From Nocardioides sp. SYSU D00038 (GTDB taxonomy: Bacteria; Actinomycetota; Actinomycetes; Propionibacteriales; Nocardioidaceae), in contig NZ_JAFFJT010000007.1 of NCBI RefSeq assembly GCF_016924665.1, positions 124,001-188,000 of the forward strand: a DNA stretch of 64,000 nt, written 5' to 3'. A program made the translations under genes and the position numbers. The notes under the pieces are model-generated. The model had not been told where the DNA came from and did no database searches. It saw nothing but the letters and a program-made list of their open reading frames with translations. This document shows, one piece after another, positions 46,937-53,698 of the stretch. Numbering within the stretch: position 1 is the first letter of the stretch; every line of letters starts with the position of its first letter.

Positions 46937-48277
46937 ATGAACACCACACCCGAGGCCCCCGGTGCCGGGCCCGAGCAGAGCCACCAGCACCCCACGCCTC
47001 CGCCCGGCCCGGACTCCGGACCTCGCGCCACCCGCGAGGAGGTCCGTGACCTCGGCCGCCTCCGCCGCAGCCGCGCCGACCGCAAGGTCGCGGGCGTCGC
47101 GGGCGGCCTCGGCCGCCACCTCGACATCGACCCCGTCGTGGTGCGGGTCGCCCTCGTCGTCCTCACCTTCTTCGGCGGCGCGGGCCTGATCATCTACGGC
47201 GCCTGCTGGCTGCTCGTGCCCGAGGAGGGGGCCGAGCGGGCCCCGTTGGGCCTCGACGAGCGCAACCGCACGATCGCGCTGGCCGTGATCGGCGGCATCG
47301 CGGTGCTGGCCCTCCTCGGCGACTCGGTCGGGCAGTTCGACTTCCCCTGGCCGCTCGCGGTGATCGGGGTGGTCGCGCTCGTCGTGCTCACCCAGCTCGA
47401 CCGCCGCAGCGAGTCGTGGGGCTTCGCGCCGGCCGACCCGACGGCGCCGCCGGCACCGCCGGCCACCGCTGGGTCCGGCGGCACCACCACGGCACCACCC
47501 ACCGCGCCGATGGCGCCGGCGCCCCCGGCCGCGTGGGGCCGGCCCCCCGCTCCGCCCCGTGAGCCCCGCAACCCGCGCAAGCGCGGCCCGGTGCTGTTCT
47601 GGTTCACCCTCGCCCTGTCCGCGGTCGCGGTCGGCCTGCTCGCCACCCTCGACCTGGCCGGCGTCGACGTCGCCGACTCGGCGTACCCCGCCCTGGTGCT
47701 GGGGGTCGTGGGCCTGATGCTGCTGGTCGGCTCCGTGTGGGGCCGCCCCGGCGGCCTGATCTTCGTGGGGCTCGTCGCGGCCCTGGCGACCGCCGCCACC
47801 ACCGCCGCCGGCGAGTGGGACGGCACCACCATGCACCTCCGCCCGGCCACGGCGGCCGACGTCCGCTCCAGCTACGACATCGGCGGCGGTGAGATCCGGC
47901 TCGACCTCGGCGACGTCGCCGACCTCGAGGCGCTCGACGGCCGGCTGATCCGGCTCCGGGCCGATGTCGGCCACGTGGAGGTGATCGTGCCCGAGGCGCT
48001 CTCGGTCGTCGTCCGCAGCCGGGTGGACGCGATCGGCGGGTCACTGATCTTCGACGAGGAGCACGGCGGTTTCGACATCCGCGAGGAGGGTCGCCACGAC
48101 GGTGGCCCCGGCGCTCCCGAGCTGACCATCGAGGCCCGGGTCGGCGTCGGCGAGGTCGAGGTGCACACCGTCTCCAGCCTCGACGACGAGGACCGGCCCA
48201 CCCCCGACCGTGCTCCCCCGGCACCGGTCGCCCCGCCGGCGGCCCGCTCCGTCGCGACCGAGGAGGTCACCCGATGA
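46937..48277 (+). CDS. PspC-domain membrane protein with LiaF-like C-terminal beta domain
   Basis: A 446-residue envelope-stress protein. After a Pro-rich N-terminus, the PspC domain (about 45-100) reads ADRKVAGVAGGLGRHLDIDP and LIIYGACWLLVPEE. Several more helices follow, then a C-terminal repetitive beta domain (about 305-400) with GGGEIRLDLGDVADLEALDG and LRADVGHVEVIVPEALSVVV, the pattern of LiaF/PspC toastrack-type domains. ATG 46937 is preferred over GTG 46931. Its stop overlaps the next gene by 4 bp. It likely senses or modulates the kinase encoded divergently. Confidence 0.87.
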   Translation: MNTTPEAPGAGPEQSHQHPTPPPGPDSGPRATREEVRDLGRLRRSRADRKVAGVAGGLGRHLDIDPVVVRVALVVLTFFGGAGLIIYGACWLLVPEEGAERAPLGLDERNRTIALAVIGGIAVLALLGDSVGQFDFPWPLAVIGVVALVVLTQLDRRSESWGFAPADPTAPPAPPATAGSGGTTTAPPTAPMAPAPPAAWGRPPAPPREPRNPRKRGPVLFWFTLALSAVAVGLLATLDLAGVDVADSAYPALVLGVVGLMLLVGSVWGRPGGLIFVGLVAALATAATTAAGEWDGTTMHLRPATAADVRSSYDIGGGEIRLDLGDVADLEALDGRLIRLRADVGHVEVIVPEALSVVVRSRVDAIGGSLIFDEEHGGFDIREEGRHDGGPGAPELTIEARVGVGEVEVHTVSSLDDEDRPTPDRAPPAPVAPPAARSVATEEVTR

Positions 48278-48627
48278 ACGACACCACCGCACCCGCCGAC
48301 GCCCCCACCTCCGGGTGGCACCCCGTCAACGTCGGCGCCCTGGTCATGGGCCTCGCCTTCGTCGCGCTGGTCGGCGTCTGGGCCCTGGTCGAGGGCGACG
48401 TCGTCGACGACGGCGACGTCCGCTGGCTGCTGCCGGTGCCGTGGGTGCTCGCCGGCGCGGTCGGCCTGGCCGTGACCGCGTTCCACAGCACCCGGCGCCG
48501 GTCCGGGTCCCCCGAGCCGGTCGCACCTCCCGAGCCGATCGAGCCCATCGCGCCCACCGAGCCCACCGAGCCCATCCACGAGCAGACCACCGAGCCCACC
48601 GACGCCACTCCCGAGGAGGAGCGATGA
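48274..48627 (+). CDS. Small two-helix membrane protein of the PspC operon
   Basis: A 117-residue protein with two hydrophobic helices (NVGALVMGLAFVALVGVWAL; LPVPWVLAGAVGLAVTAF) and a Pro/Glu-rich C-terminal tail of PTEP repeats. It is joined by ATGA overlaps to PspC genes on both sides, so it belongs to the same envelope-stress unit. No family named with confidence. Confidence 0.8.
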   Translation: MNDTTAPADAPTSGWHPVNVGALVMGLAFVALVGVWALVEGDVVDDGDVRWLLPVPWVLAGAVGLAVTAFHSTRRRSGSPEPVAPPEPIEPIAPTEPTEPIHEQTTEPTDATPEEER

Positions 48628-48938
48628 CCACCCCGAACCCCCAGCCCCCGTACCAGCCCTACCAGCCGCCCACGGGTCCGCAGATGCCGCGGCGGCTGGT
48701 CCGCCGCACCGACGACCGGGTGTTCGGCGGCATCTGCTCCGGGATCGCCGAGTACGTCGGCATGGACGTCACCCTGGTCCGCCTGCTGACCGTGGTGCTG
48801 GCCGTCGTCGGGTTCGGCAGCGTGGTGCTGGCCTACCTCGTCGGCTGGGTGCTGATCCCGTCGGTCGACAAGGTGTGGGCCCGGGCCGTGGCCCAGCACC
48901 AGGCTGCCGGCCCGGCTGCAGGCGGCCCGGTCGGCTAG
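48624..48938 (+). CDS. Small PspC-domain protein
   Basis: A 104-residue protein: a Pro/Tyr/Gln-rich N-terminus, then a PspC domain (about 24-85) with LVRRTDDRVFGGICSGIAEY and a membrane helix. It is the third gene of the PspC operon and ATGA-coupled to the previous gene, with GAGGAG upstream. Its TAG stop shares CTAG with the convergent GDPD gene. Confidence 0.9.
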   Translation: MTTPNPQPPYQPYQPPTGPQMPRRLVRRTDDRVFGGICSGIAEYVGMDVTLVRLLTVVLAVVGFGSVVLAYLVGWVLIPSVDKVWARAVAQHQAAGPAAGGPVG

Positions 48939-49978
48939 ACCGCGAGCGCGGCGTCGAGCAGCCAGTCCTCGCGCGCGCTGAGCGCCAGGTCGGGGTGGTC
49001 GCTGAAGACACCGTCCACCCCCGCCTCCAGGAACGCCCGGGCCTCGGCCCGGGCGTCGCCGTGCGCACCGGGGGCCGCGCCGTTGCGCAGCTCGGCGGGC
49101 AGGTGGCGGTTCTCGGCGCGCAGCGTCCAGACGAGCACCCGGAGCCCGGCCAGGTGGGCGTCGTCGACCAGCGTCGTGGTGTCCGCGGTGCGGCCGGTGG
49201 CGGGATCGCGCGGGCGCACCAGGTCGCGGTGCACGCCCACGAGGTCGGCGTAGCCCGCGACCATCCGCAGCCCGCGCGCGCTGGCGAGGTCGGCGTGCGT
49301 CGTGGGGTCACCGGTCGCCACGCAGTCGGCGGGCGCGCCCACCGAGTCGATCAGCTGCACCAGGGGCAGGGCGGTGTGCACCCGCAGCGACCGCAGCGCC
49401 GCGGTCTCGAAGCTCTGCACCACCGCCCCGGAGCCGGGCCGGTCGAGCCCGTGGTCGCGCAGCGCGGCGAGCACCGCCTCCTCGAGCGGGAGCCCGAGCC
49501 CGGCGAAGTACGACGGCGTCTTCAGCTCGACGTGCACGCCCACCGGGCGGCCGCGGCGCCGTCCCTCCTCGGCGACGAGCAGCAGGAGCTCGTCGAAGGT
49601 GGCCACCGGCCACCGGCCGTCGTAGCGACGGTTGCCGGGGCGCAGGTCGGGCAGCCGCTCCACGCAGCGCAGCGTCTTGAGCTCGGCGAGGGTGAGGTCC
49701 TCGGTGAACCAGCCGGTCACCTCGCGCCCCGCGACCACCTTGGTGGTGCGGCGGTCGGCGAGCTCGGGGTGCAGGGCGACGTCGGTCGTGGCGCTGATCT
49801 CGTTCTCGTGGCGCACCACCAGCACGCCGTCGCGCGTGACGACGAGGTCGGGCTCGACGGCGTCGACGCCGAGCGCGAGCGCGAGGCGGTAGGAGGCCAG
49901 GGTGTGCTCGGGCCGGTAGCCCGGGGCGCCCCGGTGGCCGATGACGATCGGGGCGGGAGGCCGCGCCAGCGTGGTCAC
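48935..49978 (-). CDS. Glycerophosphodiester phosphodiesterase
   Basis: A 347-residue TIM-barrel enzyme hydrolysing glycerophosphodiesters to sn-glycerol 3-phosphate and an alcohol. Catalytic/metal residues: HRGAPGYRPEHT (His15, Arg16), EPDLVVTRDG (Glu42, Asp44), VVRHE (His57) and HVELK. No signal peptide, so probably cytoplasmic. The start is ambiguous: GTG 49978 fits the domain, while GTG 50005 has a better-placed GAGGCGG and would add nine residues. Confidence 0.92.
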   Translation of the reverse strand: MTTLARPPAPIVIGHRGAPGYRPEHTLASYRLALALGVDAVEPDLVVTRDGVLVVRHENEISATTDVALHPELADRRTTKVVAGREVTGWFTEDLTLAELKTLRCVERLPDLRPGNRRYDGRWPVATFDELLLLVAEEGRRRGRPVGVHVELKTPSYFAGLGLPLEEAVLAALRDHGLDRPGSGAVVQSFETAALRSLRVHTALPLVQLIDSVGAPADCVATGDPTTHADLASARGLRMVAGYADLVGVHRDLVRPRDPATGRTADTTTLVDDAHLAGLRVLVWTLRAENRHLPAELRNGAAPGAHGDARAEARAFLEAGVDGVFSDHPDLALSAREDWLLDAALAV

Positions 49979-50060
49979 CCCTCGAGTGGAGCCCCACGAG
50001 GTGACGGCGCGACCGCCTCGACGTGAACCGCACGCGACGGGCATGGGTCAGGATGGGGCC

Positions 50061-50609
50061 GTGAGCCTCCCGTCCCTCGGCACCCTGACCTCGGTGCCCG
50101 CGCTCGACCACCCCGGGTTGCTCGCGCCGCCCGTGGCCGCCGCGCTGGCCAGGTGGGCGGGCGCGGCCGAGGTGGCGGTGGTCGAGATCGACCCCATGGT
50201 CGCCGACACCGCCGCGATGGCCGAGGCCTACGACCTCGGCATGGACACCGGCGCCAACTGCGTCGTCGTCGGCGGCCGGCGCGACGGCGCGGAGCGGATC
50301 GCGGCGTGCGTGGTGCGGGCCGACACCCGCGCCGACGTCAACAACCTCGTCAAGCGCACCCTCGAGGTGCGCAAGGCGTCGTTCCTGCAGGTGGAGCGGG
50401 CGGTCGAGGAGTCGGGCATGGAGTACGGCGGCATCACGCCGGTCGGCCTGCCGGAGGGCTGGCGGCTGCTGGTCGACGCCCGGGTGGTGGCGATGCCGGT
50501 CGCCGTGATCGGCTCCGGCACCCGCCGGTCGAAGCTGCTGCTGCCGGGCCGGCTGGTCGGCGAGCTGCCGGGGGCCGAGGTGGTCGACGGGCTGGCCGTC
50601 GGTGCCTAG
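50061..50609 (+). CDS. YbaK/ProX-like aminoacyl-tRNA deacylase domain protein
   Basis: A 182-residue single-domain protein of the YbaK/ProRS-associated editing family, which hydrolyses mischarged tRNAs. Visible are GANCVVVGGRRDGAERIAAC, VVRADTRADVNNLVKRTL (the lysine of NNLVKR lies where the family has a catalytic lysine) and EYGGITPVGLPEGW, the GGxxPxG signature. The tRNA substrate is unknown. GTG 50061 follows GGATGGGG. It overlaps the next gene by 8 bp. Confidence 0.82.
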   Translation: MSLPSLGTLTSVPALDHPGLLAPPVAAALARWAGAAEVAVVEIDPMVADTAAMAEAYDLGMDTGANCVVVGGRRDGAERIAACVVRADTRADVNNLVKRTLEVRKASFLQVERAVEESGMEYGGITPVGLPEGWRLLVDARVVAMPVAVIGSGTRRSKLLLPGRLVGELPGAEVVDGLAVGA

Positions 50610-51534
50610 GCGGCGGACCCACCCGCTCCCCCTGCTGCTCGCCGGGGCGCTGCTGCTGGCCGGCTGCGGAGGCGGGGACGACGACCCGGCCGCCGGGGCG
50701 GACGCCGACGCCACCGCGCCCCCGACCGTGCGCACCCTGAGCCCGCTCCCCCGCCCCGAGGACCCCCCACCCACGGGCCGCCAGCTCGCCGACATGCGCC
50801 AGTCGTCGATCGACGCCTCGCTGGGCCGGATGCAGGTGTGGATCGACAACGACACCACCGCTCCGGTGACCCCCAGCCGGATCGTCTACCGCGACCCACA
50901 CTTCCGGCGGCCGATCGACGCCGAGCGGCTGCGCACCAACCCGGCCGGCTCCGAGCGCGGCTTCCCGGTCCCGCTCCCGGCCCGGCCTCGCTGCGACGGC
51001 ACGGCCCGGCCGGAGAGCGGCGTCGTCGAGATCACCCACGGCGGCCGCACCGAGCGGGTGCGGGTCACCGACCCCACCGACGTGGTGGGCCGCTACACGC
51101 GCTCGCGCTGCCAGGAGCTCGCCCTCGCCCGGGTGGCCGACGTCGGCTGGCTCGACGAGGTGACCGACGACGGCTCCGGCGCCGGCGCGGTCGGCACCCT
51201 GACGCTCCTCGTCCGCCCCACCGGCGGCGCGGAGGGCCACGACCTCGTCATCGACCGGGTCAGCGGCTCCCACCTGCTGGGCTCGGCCGAGGGACCAGGA
51301 GCCTGGGCGCCGGGCCGCCGGATCACCGGCACCGACCCCGTCCGGATCGACCTGCCCCTCAAGCCGGCGCGCTGCGACGACCACGCGTTCCTCGAGGGCG
51401 GCAACGCCACGGCGTTCCGCCTGCACTTCACCCTCGACGGCCGTCCCGGCGAGATCCTGCTCCGGATGACCCCGGCGGGCGGCGGCAACGCGGTCGCCTT
51501 CGCCCGTCGTTCGTGCGGGCTCGACGCTGGTTGA
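50602..51534 (+). CDS. Putative lipoprotein; stop codon inside repeat element
   Basis: A 310-residue secreted protein: lipobox LLLAGCGG (Cys22), an Asp/Ala linker, then a beta-rich domain with four cysteines (RCDG, RCQE, RCDD, SCGL). No family recognised. The terminal codons GCT GGT TGA belong to the 15-bp terminal inverted repeat of the element at 51525, so the last two residues and the stop come from that element. The original C-terminus may have been slightly different. Confidence 0.78.
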   Translation: MPRRRTHPLPLLLAGALLLAGCGGGDDDPAAGADADATAPPTVRTLSPLPRPEDPPPTGRQLADMRQSSIDASLGRMQVWIDNDTTAPVTPSRIVYRDPHFRRPIDAERLRTNPAGSERGFPVPLPARPRCDGTARPESGVVEITHGGRTERVRVTDPTDVVGRYTRSRCQELALARVADVGWLDEVTDDGSGAGAVGTLTLLVRPTGGAEGHDLVIDRVSGSHLLGSAEGPGAWAPGRRITGTDPVRIDLPLKPARCDDHAFLEGGNATAFRLHFTLDGRPGEILLRMTPAGGGNAVAFARRSCGLDAG

Positions 51535-51652
51535 GGAAGGACGAAGTCCTGTCTCGTCACCCGGGTGAGACGCGCGCCCTCCGTTAGGAACGGGAGGGTT
51601 GTCGTCCTCCGGGGTTTCGAGACAGTTGCTAGCGCAACTTCCTCAACCAGCG
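51525..51652. repeat. Palindromic repeat element A (128 bp) with 15-bp terminal inverted repeats
   Basis: The ends CGCTGGTTGAGGAAG (51525-51539) and CTTCCTCAACCAGCG (51638-51652) are perfect inverted repeats. Inside are smaller dyads (GTCTC-TCACCC / GGGTGA-GAC; CCCTCCGTT / AACGGGAGGG) and the shared block GGTTTCGAGACAG. It lacks the 36-bp palindromic core of copies B and C. It lies between the lipoprotein stop and the HNH stop, like a miniature non-autonomous element. Confidence 0.85.
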
Positions 51653-51653
51653 A

Positions 51654-52874
51654 TCAGTTGCGCCTGTGGAACTGGACTTTCCCGCTCGACAGGTAGGTCG
51701 TGTTGTACATCGGGTCGTGTGCCCTGTGGTGGTGCGACGGGCAGAGCAGGACGCCGTCCTTGAGGTCGGTCTTGCCGCCGTCGGTCCAGCGGGTCTTGTG
51801 GTGGGCCTCGCAGGTCGACGCGGGTCGGTCGCAGCCCTCGCTGCGGCAGGTCTTCTGCTGGAGACCGAGCGCGATCCGCTGACCGGTCGAGAAGAGACGT
51901 CGGGTGCGGCCGAGGTCGAGGACCTGCGACTGCCCGTCGAAGACCGCGGGGATGAGTCCGGCTTCGCAGGCGAGGCGTCGTGCGGCGCCGGGGCTGATCC
52001 GGGTGCCGGTGTCGAGCTCGCACGCCGCCAGGCGTCCTTCGAGCACGGCCAGGGGGATGGTCACGACGACGGTGGCGTTGACCCCTCCGCGCTGGGGCAG
52101 GCTGTCTGCGGGGTAACGGAGGATGTAGTCGCAGAACGCCTGGCCCAGCGACTGCGCGGTCACCTTCCCGTGGGTGAGCGCCGCGTGGGCGAACAACGCC
52201 TTCTTCAAAGCTTCGGCGTGCATGGTCGGGATGACGAACCTGCCGTGGGTCCGGCCCTCGCCGTCGTCGAGCATGGTGAGCTTGCAGGCCTTCTCGGCCT
52301 CCCGCTCCTCGCGAGCCAGCGCCTCGGCTTCTGCTGCTTCCCCGACCTCGGGGCAGACGATGTCGAGGATCCGGTTGCCGAAGATCGTGAGGTCCCTGGC
52401 GTCGTGGTGCCGGGCCAGCTCGACCAGCTTGGCCTGCGCCTGCTCGCGGACCGCGGCGTCGACGTCGTCGGGGAGCTTGTCGATCGCGCGGGCGATGACC
52501 TCGGCCTGCTCCAGCAGCAGGTCACCGCGGGCCAGCGCCTGCGCGACGATCGGCATGGTGTCGAGCTGCTCGGCCAGCCGCATCGTCCTGGCGGTCTCGC
52601 GGCGGGTGGCGTGGGTGGCGACGGCGAGCCACGCTGCGGTCGAGGTGGCACCGGATGCGGCCTCGACCTTCTGGGTCTGGGCGTGCTTGGCGACCCTCAG
52701 CTTCAGCGCCGCCACCTGGGACTCGAGCTTGGCGATCTCGGTCAGGGTCTCGGCTGTCTCGGGTGCCTGCATGCTCCACAGCGGCAGCTCGCCTACGTCG
52801 TCCAGCGTGGCGCGCACCTCGCCGACGGCCCGCGAGATGCGGTGCCGTCCGTGGGGTGTGGCCTTCGCTGTCAT
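51654..52874 (-). CDS. DUF222 / HNH endonuclease (13E12 repeat family)
   Basis: A 406-residue protein. DUF222 covers about 20-300, with long helices. The C-terminal HNH nuclease (about 345-395) has TCEAHHKTRW, DGG, and LCPSHHHRAH, giving the His/Asn/His metal and catalytic positions. ATG 52874 is chosen over an upstream extension. These genes are multi-copy in actinobacterial genomes (REP13E12 in mycobacteria) and thought to be selfish or mobile. Here the stop lies 2 bp from repeat element A and element B starts 98 bp upstream of the start codon, so the gene is bracketed by repeats. Confidence 0.92.
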   Translation of the reverse strand: MTAKATPHGRHRISRAVGEVRATLDDVGELPLWSMQAPETAETLTEIAKLESQVAALKLRVAKHAQTQKVEAASGATSTAAWLAVATHATRRETARTMRLAEQLDTMPIVAQALARGDLLLEQAEVIARAIDKLPDDVDAAVREQAQAKLVELARHHDARDLTIFGNRILDIVCPEVGEAAEAEALAREEREAEKACKLTMLDDGEGRTHGRFVIPTMHAEALKKALFAHAALTHGKVTAQSLGQAFCDYILRYPADSLPQRGGVNATVVVTIPLAVLEGRLAACELDTGTRISPGAARRLACEAGLIPAVFDGQSQVLDLGRTRRLFSTGQRIALGLQQKTCRSEGCDRPASTCEAHHKTRWTDGGKTDLKDGVLLCPSHHHRAHDPMYNTTYLSSGKVQFHRRN

Positions 52875-52972
52875 GCCTCTACCCAAGCACCGACCACCGA
52901 CAGTCCCCGGCCGGTTTTCGCGTTGTCCACAACGGGGATTCGACGTTGTGACCCGATCGTTACCTGGGTCGC

Positions 52973-53181
52973 CGGTGGTTGAGGAAGTCGCGCTAGCGAC
53001 TGTCTCGAAACCCCCGCCTGCCGAACACCCTCCGTCCCCAACGGATGCGGACTCGGGTATCGCCGAGCCGTCGTTAATTAACGACGGCTCGGCGAAACCT
53101 GGGCTGCCCGCAGGTGGTTGCGGGAGGGCGTTCGTCTCGCCGGGTTTCGAGACAGGCGTTGCACGCCTTCCTCAACCAGCG
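52973..53181. repeat. Palindromic repeat element B (209 bp)
   Basis: Left end CGGTGGTTGAGGAAG (one mismatch to the terminal repeat) and right end CTTCCTCAACCAGCG (53167-53181). The centre holds a perfect 36-bp palindrome at 53060-53095 with core GTTAATTAAC. Same orientation and internal order as element C. Confidence 0.88.
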
Positions 53182-53197
53182 GTGGGTACGAGCGCCC

Positions 53198-53323
53198 GCG
53201 CACTGCTGGCGGCGCGAGCTTGCGAGTGCCGGCAGTGCGCCGTACAAGCAGGCCGACCGAGGCTCGCGGTCAAGGACGCCGAAGGCGCCGCAGGGAATCC
53301 TTGACGGCGAGCGTCGGCCTGCT
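53198..53323. repeat. Two large hairpins between repeat elements B and C
   Basis: Hairpin 1: GCGCACTGCTGGC (53198-53210) pairs with GCCGGCAGTGCGC (53228-53240), 12 of 13. Hairpin 2: 53247-53323, outer arms GCAGGCCGAC / GTCGGCCTGC plus inner arms GCTCGC / GCGAGC and GTCAAGGA / TCCTTGAC, all collinear. Function unknown; they may be part of a folded mobile element or an RNA. Confidence 0.75.
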
Positions 53324-53433
53324 AGCCGCGCGGGCGCCCCGAGTCAGCACCGGAGCAGCCCGAGTCCCGGAGGGCATCCGGCTCACCGGGTAACGAGTGA
53401 AGGACTTCGTCCTTCCTCAACCAGCGGTGGCCC

Positions 53434-53641
53434 CGTTGGTTGAGGAAGTCGCGCTAGCGACTGTCTCGAAACCCCCGCCGGCCGAACGCCCTCCCTTCCC
53501 CACCGGATGCGGACGCGGATATCGCCGACCCGGCGTCAATCAACGACGGCTCGGCGAAACCTGGGCCGCCCGAGGTGGTTGCGGGAGGGCGTTCGGCTCA
53601 CCGGGTAACGAGTGAAGGACTTCGTCCTTCCTCAACCAGCG
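53434..53641. repeat. Palindromic repeat element C (208 bp)
   Basis: Ends CGTTGGTTGAGGAAG (53434-53448, one mismatch) and CTTCCTCAACCAGCG (53627-53641). The palindromic core at 53522-53557 is imperfect (GTCAATCAAC centre). The left ~50 bp (including GTCGCGCTAGCGAC) are the same as in element B. Its right 48 bp also occur at 53379-53426. Confidence 0.88.
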
Positions 53642-53698
53642 CACGCCGCGGGGTAATTCGCTGGCGAAGCATCGGCGCCGCGACCTAGCGTGGGGTCG

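Larger units (their letters stand above)
52875..53698. other. Gene-free 0.8-kb repeat region upstream of the HNH gene
   Basis: I see no credible gene here; the open frames follow the repeats and lack family features or start signals. It holds repeat elements B and C, two large hairpins and a 48-bp direct duplication (53379-53426 and 53594-53641 are identical). The first ~100 bp probably contain the HNH promoter, and the last ~55 bp the promoter of the ABC exporter. Confidence 0.75.

Noticed and set aside
51654..52874. HNH gene as a restriction or CRISPR nuclease
   Set aside because: DUF222 plus C-terminal HNH is the 13E12-type family; no methyltransferase or cas gene is nearby.
53114..53615. 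Small open frames inside the repeat region upstream of the ABC exporter
   Set aside because: They track the repeat units, share peptides only because the repeats do, and have no start signals or family features.
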